This document shows, piece after piece, positions 1 through 7,679 of a stretch of 64,000 nt of DNA; position 1 is the first letter of the stretch; each line of letters begins with the position of its first letter. The notes beneath the pieces are model-generated. The model did not search any database. It saw only the letters and a program-made list of their open reading frames with translations, and was not told where the DNA came from. Position numbers and translations under genes: made by a program. The stretch spans positions 248,001-312,000 of the forward strand of contig NZ_ATVI01000006.1 in assembly GCF_000420645.1 (NCBI RefSeq). The letters are read 5' to 3'. This DNA is from Nevskia ramosa DSM 11499. GTDB lineage: Bacteria; Pseudomonadota; Gammaproteobacteria; Nevskiales; Nevskiaceae.

Positions 1-270
1 CCGGAGGCCGTCGGCCTGATTACCGACGTGGCGATGCACCGCTTCTTCAAGACCTTGCCGACCACCTACAAGGTGTTCGAGGCGGAAAGCCCGGACGCGG
101 TCTCCAAAGCGGTGGCCGAGATCGAGCGCCAGCAGAACCTGCCGCTGGAATATCGCGAACGGATTCCGCGCCGCGATTTCACTCACCTGTTCTACGGGCT
201 GGCGATGGTCGCGGCGTTCGCGCTGCTGATCCATCGCGGCCTCACCGTGCGGAGCTTCCAGACCTCGTGA
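1..270 (+). CDS. mxaC: MxaC-like von Willebrand factor A protein, C-terminal fragment (5' end outside the window)
   Basis: The reading frame is open from base 1 and ends with TGA at 268-270, so only the last 89 residues are visible. They contain a short alpha/beta stretch, an IPRRDF segment and one membrane helix (about residues 62-78), which fits the end of MxaC, a vWA protein of methanol-dehydrogenase maturation. The next two genes look like MxaK and MxaL, and mxaC-mxaK-mxaL is a known order in mxa clusters. That context is the main support, because the metal-binding vWA part lies upstream of the window. The stop overlaps the GTG start of the next gene in GTGA, so translational coupling is likely. 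Another BatA-type vWA protein is the alternative. Confidence 0.6.
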   Translation, partial: PEAVGLITDVAMHRFFKTLPTTYKVFEAESPDAVSKAVAEIERQQNLPLEYRERIPRRDFTHLFYGLAMVAAFALLIHRGLTVRSFQTS

Positions 271-836
271 AACGTCGCCCCATTCATCTCACCTTCGGCC
301 TGACTGCGCTGGCCCTGGCCGGCACCGCGCTGGGCTTAAGCCTGCGCCTGCAATCCGCGGAGCGCGCCAACACGGTGATCGCCGAAGCTTCGGCCTACGC
401 AGCGGAAGCGAGCCGGATGGCCGAAGCCGGTGGTCAGCTGGCCGCACCGGTGCTCGATACGCCCGAAGCGGCGCTGGCCTTCGCGGTCGCCATCGCCCAC
501 ACCGAAGATTACGAACGGGCGCTGAAAGCGCTCGAAGCGCTGGCGCAATCGCAGCGCGATGACATCCGCCTGATCGCCCGCTATGACCTCGCCAATCTGC
601 ACATGCGCCAGGCGCGACTGATCGGCGACGAGCAGGTGGCCAAGGGCCGCACCCTGGTCGAACTCGGCAAGCAGTCCTACCGACGCGTGCTCGACGAAGA
701 CCCGCAGCACTGGGAAGCGCGTTACAACCTAGAGCGGGCGCTGTGGCTGGAACCGGAAGCGGACGACGGCAATGTCGACGTCACGCCGCCGCCTTCGGTC
801 GAACGCCCGAACGGCGACAAGCCCGAGCTGCCGTGA
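267..836 (+). CDS. mxaK: MxaK-like protein of methanol/PQQ-dehydrogenase maturation
   Basis: A 189-residue protein starting at GTG 267, which overlaps the mxaC stop as GTGA. It has an N-terminal membrane anchor (about residues 8-26). A helical, TPR-like body follows, with pairs such as EDYERALKALEAL and a late YNLERALWLEPEA segment, and the tail is Pro/Glu-rich. Size and TPR-like character match MxaK, whose exact biochemical role in methanol dehydrogenase assembly is not settled. It probably acts at the periplasmic face of the membrane next to the vWA partners on either side. The identification rests on architecture and position between two vWA genes. Confidence 0.6.
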   Translation: MKRRPIHLTFGLTALALAGTALGLSLRLQSAERANTVIAEASAYAAEASRMAEAGGQLAAPVLDTPEAALAFAVAIAHTEDYERALKALEALAQSQRDDIRLIARYDLANLHMRQARLIGDEQVAKGRTLVELGKQSYRRVLDEDPQHWEARYNLERALWLEPEADDGNVDVTPPPSVERPNGDKPELP

Positions 837-1759
837 GGCCCGGCCTCGGCGCCTATCTGCGGAACGCGCTGCGCGGTGGTGGCTGGCTGCTGCTGCCGGT
901 GTTCGTGCTGCTGGCGGTCGCCGCGTGGCTGCCGAAGCTGCCGGTGACCCGCGACGCCTATGATCATCTGGTGATCTTCGACGTCTCGCAGAGCATGAAC
1001 GTCGAGGACTATCAGCTCGATGGCAAGCCGGTCAGCCGTCTCGAATTCGCCAAGCATTCGGTCGCCGAAGCGCTGAAGAATCCCAAGTGCGACACCCGCA
1101 TCGGCTGGGGCGTTTTCGCCGGCCGCAAGGTCGTCATGCTGCTGGCGCCGGTCGAGGTCTGCCGCAATTACAGCGCACTGCTCGAAGCGCTGAGCGGCAT
1201 CGACGGCCGCATGGCCTTCGAGCGTTCCAGCGAAATCCAGGAGGGGCTGCTGTGGACGATGATCAACGTCCGCGATCTGAAGCCGCTGCCCACGGTGATC
1301 TTCATGACCGACGGCCAGGAAGCACCGCCGCTGCCGCCGGAACGGGTACGTAGCTACGACGGCCAGATCGGCGAAGTGCGCGGCTGGGTGGTGGGCGTCG
1401 GCGGTGACGAGCCGAGGCCGATCCCGAAAACTGATGCCGAGGGCGCCCGCATCGGCTACTGGCGCGGCACCGAAGTGCTGCAGTGGGCTGGCGCCGCCTC
1501 GTCGACCGGCGGCACCAACCACGAGCACCTGTCGGAACTGCGCGAGCCGCATCTGCAGCAGCTGGCCAAGAACGTCGGCTTCGACTACCTGCGCCTGGTC
1601 GACAGCCATTCTCTGGATCAGGCGCTGCACGACCGCAAGCTGTCCCATCCGGCAGAAGTCGATACCGATCTGCGCTGGATCCCCGGGGGGCTGGCGCTGC
1701 TGTTGCTCGCTGGCTGGTTCTGGCCGGATTGGCGACCGTTCAGGCGGCCGACTACCTAG
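833..1759 (+). CDS. mxaL: MxaL-like von Willebrand factor A protein
   Basis: The chosen start is GTG 833, which overlaps the mxaK stop (GTGA), giving 308 residues. An upstream in-frame ATG at 743 would lie deep inside mxaK. The protein has an N-terminal membrane helix, then a vWA domain with the MIDAS motif DVSQSMN and a later FMTDGQE segment, and a C-terminal membrane helix just before the end. This two-helix, periplasmic vWA layout is that of MxaL, which together with MxaA, MxaC and MxaK is needed for active (metal-loaded) methanol dehydrogenase. No dehydrogenase gene lies in the window, so the substrate enzyme is unknown. Its TAG stop shares a CTAG palindrome with the stop of the convergent gmhB. 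Confidence 0.65.
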   Translation: MRPGLGAYLRNALRGGGWLLLPVFVLLAVAAWLPKLPVTRDAYDHLVIFDVSQSMNVEDYQLDGKPVSRLEFAKHSVAEALKNPKCDTRIGWGVFAGRKVVMLLAPVEVCRNYSALLEALSGIDGRMAFERSSEIQEGLLWTMINVRDLKPLPTVIFMTDGQEAPPLPPERVRSYDGQIGEVRGWVVGVGGDEPRPIPKTDAEGARIGYWRGTEVLQWAGAASSTGGTNHEHLSELREPHLQQLAKNVGFDYLRLVDSHSLDQALHDRKLSHPAEVDTDLRWIPGGLALLLLAGWFWPDWRPFRRPTT

Positions 1760-2307
1760 CAGGACTGCGCCGCGGAACGCTCTATATGAGTGCGCGCGAA
1801 GGCCAGAAGATCGTCGTGAATCTCGACATCAGCGGTGTCATGCTTTGTTTTGGTGCGTTTTCCATTTCCGGAAAGCACCAAAACAGGGCACGCACCAGCC
1901 GCGCGGGCCGCTTCCAGATCGGAGCCTGAATCGCCCACGAAGGGCACGCCGTCCAGGCTGACATTCAGGCGCTTGGCGAGGTCCTTCAGCATGCCCGGTG
2001 CCGGCTTGCGCATGACGCTGGCCTGGTCCGGATGCTCCGGCGCGTAGAACACGCCATCGATGCGGCCACCGAGTTCGGCGAGGGCGCGCTGCATCTTGTC
2101 GTGGATGGCGAACAGCGCATCGAAATCGAACAGGCCGCGGCCGATGCCGGACTGGTTCGACGCCACGAATACCCGGAACCCGGCCTGACACAGCAAGGCG
2201 ATGCCTTCGAGACTGCCGGGCACCGGCTGCCATTCGGCCACCGACTTGATGAAGTCCGGGGAGTCTTCGTTGATGACGCCGTCCCTGTCGAGAATCACCA
2301 GCTTCAT
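1756..2307 (-). CDS. gmhB: GmhB-like HAD phosphatase (D-glycero-D-manno-heptose 1,7-bisphosphate 7-phosphatase family) lacking zinc ligands
   Basis: A 183-residue HAD-family phosphatase. Visible motifs are ILDRDGVIN at the N terminus (nucleophile and acid Asp), SNQSGIGRG, the lysine motif RKPAPGM and GDSGSDLEAA. Family members remove the 7-phosphate of heptose bisphosphate in ADP-heptose synthesis for LPS. Known GmhB enzymes have a zinc loop with C-x-H and C-x-C ligands just before RKP. Here that loop reads APEHPDQASVMRKP, so all four expected ligands are missing although the catalytic residues are intact. It may be a zinc-free variant or a phosphatase with another sugar phosphate as substrate. 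The heptosyltransferase-type genes at 28-33 kb support a need for ADP-heptose. It precedes no other minus-strand gene. Confidence 0.75.
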   Translation of the reverse strand: MKLVILDRDGVINEDSPDFIKSVAEWQPVPGSLEGIALLCQAGFRVFVASNQSGIGRGLFDFDALFAIHDKMQRALAELGGRIDGVFYAPEHPDQASVMRKPAPGMLKDLAKRLNVSLDGVPFVGDSGSDLEAARAAGACPVLVLSGNGKRTKTKHDTADVEIHDDLLAFARTHIERSAAQSC

Positions 2308-2352
2308 CAGATTTGCTCCAAAAGCTCAGGAAATTCCACCGGCTCCAACAAC

Positions 2353-2441
2353 CGTCATTCCCGCGCAGGCGGGAATCCAGTTCTCTGTTTCCGGCGGAGC
2401 ACTCGCGTCAGAACTGGATCCCCGCCTGCGCGGGGATGACG
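2353..2441. repeat. REP pair (REPIN/BIME-like inverted repeat) between gmhB and glyS
   Basis: Two 32-base arms, 2353-2384 and 2410-2441, are inverted copies of each other with only two mismatches. Each arm forms its own hairpin: stem ATTCCCGC/GCGGGAAT with a GCAG loop on the left, and ATCCCCGC/GCGGGGAT with CTGC on the right. The two differences between arms preserve pairing inside each hairpin. This is the layout of dispersed REP doublets mobilised by RAYT transposases and seen in many proteobacteria. It lies between two minus-strand genes in a stretch with no coding potential. Confidence 0.8.
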
Positions 2442-2448
2442 AATCGAG

Positions 2449-4542
2449 TCAGCCCGGAAGACAGGAGATATCGGCAACCTCGCGGCACACCCGATCCAGC
2501 TGCCGCAGCAACGCCAGCCGGTTCGCGCGCACCATCGGATCATCGGCCATCACCATCACACCGGTGAAGAAGGCATCGACCGGCGCTTTCAGGCTGGCGA
2601 GCTGCTTCAGACGCTCGGCGTAATCGCTGGCCGGTGCTGCGTTGACCGCGTTCAGCGCTGCGTAAAGCTCGGATTCCGCTGAGGATTCGAACTTCGAGGC
2701 ATCGACGTCCGAACCGCCGTCGCCCGCCTGCTTCAGCACGTTGCGGACACGCTTGTGGGCTGCAGCAAGGCTGGCCGCTTCCGGCAGCGCCCAGAAACTG
2801 TGGATCGCGCGCAGACGGGCTTCGAAATCAAGTGGCTGGGTGATGCCGAGTGCGGCGACCGCTTCGAACATCTCGACGGTCACCGGGCGGCCATCGAATT
2901 CGCTGCCGACTCGCCAGGCGCGATGGCGGTCCTGGACGAAGGTCAGCAGTTCCTTGAGTGTGGCTTCGTCGCGCTTGCCGGCGGGGAGTTCCTGAAGCGC
3001 CCCGCTCAGCAACTCGCGCAGATCGAGCGGCAGCTTGCCTTCGACCAGGATGCGCAAGATACCGAGGGCAGCGCGGCGCAGTGCGTACGGGTCCTTGCTG
3101 GCAGTCGGCTTCTGGCCGATCGCGAAGATGCCCGCCAGAGTGTCGAGCTTGTCGGCCAGCGCGACGATCTGGCCTTCGACAGCCGACGGAATCGCGGTGC
3201 CGGCCTGGGTCGGCAAGTAATGCTCGCGAATGGCGTCGGCGACGGCCTGCGATTCACCGGCCTTGCGCGCGTAATAGCCGCCCATCACGCCCTGCAGTTC
3301 CGGGAACTCGTAAACCATCTTGGAGACGAGATCGAACTTGCAACGCCTGGCGGCACGCGCGGCGCCCTCGACCTGCCCGGCGCTGATCGCAGCCTTTTCC
3401 GCCAGCTTCTCGGCGATCACGAAAGTCGCCAGCGTGTGGATCCGCTTCAGCTTGTCGGCAACGGTGCCGAGATCCTTCTGGAACGTCGCGGAAGCAAGCT
3501 TCTCGGTGTACGGCGCTTCGTCGGAAAACGGCAGCTTCAAATCCTGCTGCCAGAAGAACAAGGCATCGCTCAACCGCGGCCGCACGACGCGCTCATTGCC
3601 CTGGATGACCTGCGCCACATCATTCGACTCGATGTTCGAGAGCGTGATGAACGACGGCAACAACTTGCCGCCGCCGTCGAATACAGTGAAATAACGCTGA
3701 TTGGTCTCGACGGTCGCGACGATCACTTCCGGTGGCAGCTCCAGGAAGCGTTCCTCGATGCGCCCGGAAATGACCACCGGCCATTCGACCAGCGCGGTCA
3801 CTTCATCCAGCAGGCTCGCATCGATTCTGGCGGTTCCACCCAGTTTCGCGGCTTCGGCCTTGATCTGTCGCTCGATTTCAGATTTTCGGGTTGCAACTTC
3901 CGCCCATACATTGGCCTTGTTCAGACTTTCGATATAGCCATCCGGACCGGCCAGCGAGATCGCCGCCGGGGCATGGAAGCGGTGCCCGTAGCTCGAACGA
4001 GCTGATTCCAGGCCGAAACGACGCAGCGGGATGATATCGGTGCCGAGCAGTGCGGTCAGCCACTGCACCGGGCGGACGAAGGTTTCTTCACCAGAGCCCC
4101 AGCGCATGCGCTTGGGTACCAGTTCGTCCATCGATTTCAGGGTTTCCTCGAAGATTTCCGGCAACAACGACGCCGTCGCCTTGCCCGGCTGCAGCTTCGA
4201 GAAATGCAGCTTGCCGTTCTTCTCGCCGAGTTCCGCAAACTCGACACCACAGGTCTTGGCGAAGCCGAGCGCCGCAGGCGTCGGCACACCGTCCTTGGTC
4301 GCTGCGGCAACGGCCGGGCCGAAGCGCTCGACCGCCTGATCCGGCTGCTGCACGGCCACGGCATCGATCTGCACGGCGATGCGCCGCGGGGTTGCAAACG
4401 TGCGGGCTGTGCCGGTAGCGACGCCGCGTTTGGACAAGCCGTTGGTGATGCCATTGGACAAGGCTTCTGCGAGCGGCACGACGTAGCGAGCCGGCAAGTC
4501 TTCACAGCCGATTTCGATCAGCAAGGGGGCGTTCAAGCTCAT
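2449..4542 (-). CDS. glyS: Glycine--tRNA ligase beta subunit
   Basis: A full-length 697-residue beta subunit of the bacterial alpha2beta2 glycyl-tRNA synthetase, which attaches glycine to tRNA-Gly in the cytosol. Recognisable family segments include LIEIGCEDLPARYV at the N terminus, YGHRFHAP, LSNIES and the region around ALADKLDTLAGIFAIG, with a helical tRNA-binding (DALR-like) C terminus. The length agrees with the usual 690-700 residues. It lies two bases downstream of glyQ, the partner alpha subunit, so the two are cotranscribed and probably translated in balance. Confidence 0.97.
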   Translation of the reverse strand: MSLNAPLLIEIGCEDLPARYVVPLAEALSNGITNGLSKRGVATGTARTFATPRRIAVQIDAVAVQQPDQAVERFGPAVAAATKDGVPTPAALGFAKTCGVEFAELGEKNGKLHFSKLQPGKATASLLPEIFEETLKSMDELVPKRMRWGSGEETFVRPVQWLTALLGTDIIPLRRFGLESARSSYGHRFHAPAAISLAGPDGYIESLNKANVWAEVATRKSEIERQIKAEAAKLGGTARIDASLLDEVTALVEWPVVISGRIEERFLELPPEVIVATVETNQRYFTVFDGGGKLLPSFITLSNIESNDVAQVIQGNERVVRPRLSDALFFWQQDLKLPFSDEAPYTEKLASATFQKDLGTVADKLKRIHTLATFVIAEKLAEKAAISAGQVEGAARAARRCKFDLVSKMVYEFPELQGVMGGYYARKAGESQAVADAIREHYLPTQAGTAIPSAVEGQIVALADKLDTLAGIFAIGQKPTASKDPYALRRAALGILRILVEGKLPLDLRELLSGALQELPAGKRDEATLKELLTFVQDRHRAWRVGSEFDGRPVTVEMFEAVAALGITQPLDFEARLRAIHSFWALPEAASLAAAHKRVRNVLKQAGDGGSDVDASKFESSAESELYAALNAVNAAPASDYAERLKQLASLKAPVDAFFTGVMVMADDPMVRANRLALLRQLDRVCREVADISCLPG

Positions 4543-4544
4543 GT

Positions 4545-5462
4545 TCAGGCCGCCTTTGCCGTGCTGGCTGCAGAAATCATCGGGAAACCCAGTTTTTCAC
4601 GGGCGGCGTAGTAGGCCTCCGCACACAAGCGGGCCAGGGTACGCACCCGAAGGATGTAGCCCTGGCGTTCGGTGACACTGATCGCCGAGCGGGCATCGAG
4701 CATGTTGAAACTGTGGCTGGCCTGCAGCACACGCTCGTACGCCGGCAGTGGCAAGTTGTTCTCGATCAGGTGCTTGCATTCGGCTTCGGCGACATCGAAG
4801 CGCTTGAACAACGCGGCGGTATCGGCATGCTCGAAGTTGTAAGCGCTCTGTTCGACTTCGTTCTGGTGATAGACGTCGCCATAGGTGACGACGTGAACGC
4901 CGCCGTCCTTGTCGACATGCTTCGACCAGACCAGGTCATAGACCGATTCGACTTTCTGGATGTACATCGCCAGACGCTCGAGACCGTAGGTGATCTCGCC
5001 GGCGACCGGCCGGCATTCCAGCCCGCCGACTTGCTGAAAATACGTGAATTGCGTGACTTCCATGCCGTTCAGCCAGACTTCCCAGCCGAGACCCCAGGCG
5101 CCGAGGGTCGGGCTTTCCCAGTTGTCCTCGACGAAGCGGATATCGTGAACCAGCGGGTCGAATCCGAGCAGCTTCAGTGATTCCAGGTACAGATTCTGGA
5201 TATCCGGCGGGCTCGGCTTCATCAGCACCTGGAATTGGTAGTAGTGCTGGAGGCGGTTCGGGTTCTCGCCGTAGCGGCCATCAGTCGGGCGGCGCGAAGG
5301 CTGCACATACGCAGCGTTCCACGGCTCCGGGCCGATCGCGCGCAGGAACGTCGACGGGTGAAAAGTGCCGGCGCCGACCTCCATGTCCAGCGGCTGGACG
5401 ATGACGCAGCCCTGCTTCGCCCAGAAGGTCTGCAAGGTGAAGATGAGGTCCTGGAAAGTCAT
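4545..5462 (-). CDS. glyQ: Glycine--tRNA ligase alpha subunit
   Basis: A 305-residue catalytic alpha subunit of the heterotetrameric glycyl-tRNA synthetase. It begins [19 protein letters not shown] and carries the strongly conserved segments [35 protein letters not shown] and [18 protein letters not shown] of the class II active site. It is the first gene of a glyQ-glyS operon. A TATACT -10-like hexamer lies upstream on the minus strand (plus positions 5532-5537), giving a leader of roughly 60 bases, but no good -35 was found. The 207-base gap to the divergent gene at 5670 holds both promoters. Confidence 0.97.
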   Translation of the reverse strand: MTFQDLIFTLQTFWAKQGCVIVQPLDMEVGAGTFHPSTFLRAIGPEPWNAAYVQPSRRPTDGRYGENPNRLQHYYQFQVLMKPSPPDIQNLYLESLKLLGFDPLVHDIRFVEDNWESPTLGAWGLGWEVWLNGMEVTQFTYFQQVGGLECRPVAGEITYGLERLAMYIQKVESVYDLVWSKHVDKDGGVHVVTYGDVYHQNEVEQSAYNFEHADTAALFKRFDVAEAECKHLIENNLPLPAYERVLQASHSFNMLDARSAISVTERQGYILRVRTLARLCAEAYYAAREKLGFPMISAASTAKAA

Positions 5463-5669
5463 GGTTTCTTGTGCTTCGGCGGGCTGCGGCTACGGGGTTC
5501 CGGGGATCGGACTGCGGCCGGAAGGGTCGCGAGTATAGCCAATGGCGACGGGGCTTTCGGGCTGCGTGCTACGCTCGCGGCCCGTCGCGATACGCCGAAA
5601 TTCGGACTGTCGCCGAGCCGTTTCCGTTCGCCGCCGCCGCTTGCGCCGCGGGCCATCAAGGAGAGTTCC

Positions 5670-5945
5670 ATGAAGCGGATGCTGTCGATTTCTCTGCTGA
5701 TGCTGAGCTCGCTCCCGGTCGCCCGGGTTGCCGCTCAGGGGCCGGATCAATGCTTCGCCCAGGCCAAGCTGATGCCGGCCGACCAGCAGGAGCAATTTCT
5801 GAAAGCCTGCCTTGGCAGCACGCCGAGCGCGCCTGCCACCGTCTCGCCGGATCAGCGCGCCAAGGTTTGCGAGTCGATCGCCGAACGCGAACATTTCTCC
5901 GGCGAGCAGAAAGCCACGTTCCTGAAGGGTTGCAAGGCGGGCTGA
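5670..5945 (+). CDS. Small secreted cysteine-containing protein, PsiF-like
   Basis: A 91-residue protein starting at ATG 5670 behind a clear AAGGAG ribosome site (5658-5663). A longer in-frame extension to 5235 would run through the glyQ control region and is not used. Residues 1-22 are a signal peptide ending near RVAAQ. The mature part has four cysteines (28, 47, 67, 88) in two similar halves, each with Cys, about 19 residues, then F-L-K-(A/G)-C. That two-repeat pattern resembles the PsiF family of phosphate-starvation proteins, whose function is unknown, but the similarity is in pattern only. Periplasmic location and two disulfides are inferred. Confidence 0.65.
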   Translation: MKRMLSISLLMLSSLPVARVAAQGPDQCFAQAKLMPADQQEQFLKACLGSTPSAPATVSPDQRAKVCESIAEREHFSGEQKATFLKGCKAG

Positions 5946-5966
5946 ACGATCTTGAGCACAAGCCTG

Positions 5967-5983
5967 CGCCCCGTTTTGGCGCA
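5967..5983 (+). promoter_or_regulatory. Candidate NtrC-binding site upstream of glnA
   Basis: The 17-base stretch CGCCCCGTTTTGGCGCA matches the remembered enteric NtrC consensus TGCACC-N5-GGTGCA at 13 of 17 positions when the N5 is taken as ATTTT, and keeps the GC-N11-GC spacing. It lies inside a slightly wider inverted repeat (5965-5983). Its centre is about 49 bases upstream of the predicted glnA transcription start. That is closer than a classical enhancer but comparable to the low-affinity NtrC sites at enteric glnA. Confidence 0.35.
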
Positions 5984-5997
5984 TAACCGGCTTGAAC

Positions 5998-6013
5998 TGG
6001 CATATTTGCTGCT
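5998..6013 (+). promoter_or_regulatory. Sigma-54 (-24/-12) promoter of glnA
   Basis: TGGCAT-N5-CTGCT places GG and GC exactly ten bases apart, as in the sigma-54 consensus TGGCAC-N5-TTGCW. Transcription would start near 6024 and leave a leader of about 37 bases before the glnA ATG. The pathway context (ntrB and ntrC 2-3 kb downstream) agrees with NtrC-activated expression. Confidence 0.6.
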
Positions 6014-6060
6014 ACACCATTCGCCGCTTCCCCAGCGCATTTCACCCTCAGGAGACCCCC

Positions 6061-7470
6061 ATGTCGGGTAAAGACGTACTCAAGATCATCAGCGAAAAAA
6101 GCGTGAAGTTTGTCGACTTCCGGTTCTGCGATACCCGTGGCAAGGAACACCACGTTTCGGTGCCTGCCCACACGATCGACGAAGCCCTGTTTGTCGACGG
6201 CAAGATGTTCGACGGTTCGTCGATCGCCGGCTGGAAGGGCATCAACGAGTCCGACATGATCCTGATGCCGGAAGCCGGCACTGCGTTCATCGATCCGTTC
6301 TTCGAAGAAACCACGCTGGTGCTGAGCTGCGACGTCATCGAGCCGGCCACCATGCAGGGTTACGAGCGCGATCCGCGTTCGGTCGCCAAGCGCGGCCAGG
6401 AATACCTGAAGTCCACCGGCATCGCCGATACCGCTTTCTTCGGCCCGGAAAACGAATTCTTCATCTTCGATTCGATCCGCTCGGACTCCGGTCCGTGGGG
6501 CAGCTACGTCTACATCGACGCCAAGAATGCCGCCTGGAACTCGGGCAAGGATTACGAGGACGGCAACACCGGCCATCGTCCGGGCATGAAGGGTGGCTAC
6601 TTCCCGGTGCCGCCGGTCGATCAGCTGCAGGACATCCGCTCCGCCATGTGCGAGACGCTGGAAGCGGTCGGCATGGTCGTCGAAGTGCATCACCACGAAG
6701 TGGCGACGGCTGGCCAGTGCGAAATCGGCGTCAAGTTCGGCACCCTGGTGCAGAAGGCCGATGACGTGCTGAAGCTGAAGTACGTGGTTCAGAACGTTGC
6801 CGACCAGTTCGGCAAGACCGCCACCTTCATGCCGAAGCCGATCGTTGGCGACAACGGTTCGGGCATGCACGTGCACATGTCGCTCAGCTTGGGCGGCAAG
6901 AACCTGTTCGCCGGTGATGGATACGGCGGCCTGTCGGAAACCGCGCTGTATTACATCGGCGGCATCCTCAAGCACGCCAAGGCGATCAACGCGTTCACCA
7001 ACCCGGGCACCAACAGCTACAAGCGCCTGGTGCCGGGCTTCGAAGCGCCGGTCATGCTCGCCTACTCGGCGCGCAACCGTTCGGCCTCGATCCGCATCCC
7101 GTACGTGGCCAGCCCGAAGGGTCGTCGCATCGAAGTCCGCTTCCCGGACTCCAGCGCCAACCCCTACCTCGCGTTCACCGCGATGATGATGGCCGGCCTC
7201 GATGGCATCCAGAACAAGATCAGCCCCGGAGAACCGGCGGACAAGGATCTCTACCATCTGCCGCCGGAAGAGGACAAGCTGATCCCGCGCGTCTGCCACA
7301 GCCTCGACATGGCGCTGGAAGCACTGGCGGCGGACAACGACTTCCTGACCAAGGGCGGCGTGTTCACCAAGGATCTGATCGACGCCTACATCGAGCTGAA
7401 GATGCAGGAAGTGACCCGCTTCCGCATGACCACGCACCCGATCGAGTTCGAGATGTATTACAGCCTCTGA
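6061..7470 (+). CDS. glnA: Glutamine synthetase, type I
   Basis: Glutamine synthetase, which condenses ammonia with glutamate using ATP, is the main nitrogen-assimilation enzyme. The start chosen is ATG 6061 with GGAG at 6051-6054, giving 469 residues, the same length as the enteric enzyme. An upstream in-frame ATG at 5992 falls ahead of the predicted transcription start and is rejected. Visible motifs are DGSSIAGW, the ATP/metal segment [32 protein letters not shown], and [10 protein letters not shown]. The adenylylation-site tyrosine sits in DLYHLPPEE, so control by GlnE is expected. It is a separate unit from glnLG because three hairpins and a DUF4124 gene intervene. Confidence 0.97.
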   Translation: MSGKDVLKIISEKSVKFVDFRFCDTRGKEHHVSVPAHTIDEALFVDGKMFDGSSIAGWKGINESDMILMPEAGTAFIDPFFEETTLVLSCDVIEPATMQGYERDPRSVAKRGQEYLKSTGIADTAFFGPENEFFIFDSIRSDSGPWGSYVYIDAKNAAWNSGKDYEDGNTGHRPGMKGGYFPVPPVDQLQDIRSAMCETLEAVGMVVEVHHHEVATAGQCEIGVKFGTLVQKADDVLKLKYVVQNVADQFGKTATFMPKPIVGDNGSGMHVHMSLSLGGKNLFAGDGYGGLSETALYYIGGILKHAKAINAFTNPGTNSYKRLVPGFEAPVMLAYSARNRSASIRIPYVASPKGRRIEVRFPDSSANPYLAFTAMMMAGLDGIQNKISPGEPADKDLYHLPPEEDKLIPRVCHSLDMALEALAADNDFLTKGGVFTKDLIDAYIELKMQEVTRFRMTTHPIEFEMYYSL

Positions 7471-7487
7471 GCTCTGCTCAGAGGCTG
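7461..7487 (+). terminator. Hairpin overlapping the glnA stop codon
   Basis: A perfect 12-base inverted repeat, CAGCCTCTGAGC (7461-7472) and its complement at 7476-7487, with a 3-base loop. It contains the glnA TGA stop and is followed within 20 bases by a short T-run. It may stabilise the glnA mRNA end or act as a weak terminator. Confidence 0.45.
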
Positions 7488-7510
7488 CAATACCTTCGAT
7501 TTTGCCCCCG

Positions 7511-7539
7511 CTGTTCAGGCCAGAAAACGGCCTGAACAG
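7511..7539 (+). terminator. Second hairpin downstream of glnA
   Basis: An 11-base perfect inverted repeat, CTGTTCAGGCC (7511-7521) with its complement at 7529-7539 and a 7-base A-rich loop. There is no T-run after it, so it is more likely an mRNA-end or attenuating structure than a complete terminator. Confidence 0.4.
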
Positions 7540-7589
7540 CCGGCCCCAAGGGGCCTCCAGAAGGCGATGTCGAAGGGATGCAGATCAGG

Positions 7590-7620
7590 AAATGCCCCCG
7601 GAAACGGGGGCATTTTCATT
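7590..7620 (+). terminator. Rho-independent terminator after glnA
   Basis: An AAATGCCCCCG stem (7590-7600) pairs with 7605-7615 across a GAAA tetraloop and runs into TTTTC. The A-run on the left side makes it usable in either direction. It ends the glnA unit before the DUF4124 gene. Confidence 0.8.
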
Positions 7621-7679
7621 GGCGCTGCCGCCGCCTGCGGGTTTGCTGCCCGGGCCCGCGCAGCGCTATCGTGCCGACC

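Noticed and set aside
5656-7437. Long minus-strand open frame opposite glnA.
   Set aside because: glnA is certain on the plus strand; the antisense product is low-complexity and has no recognisable domain. The same reasoning removes the long frames opposite ntrC, hslU, ubiB and metH.
7511-7539. CRISPR-like or attC-like repeat.
   Set aside because: A single inverted repeat without spacer periodicity; no array or cas genes anywhere in the window.
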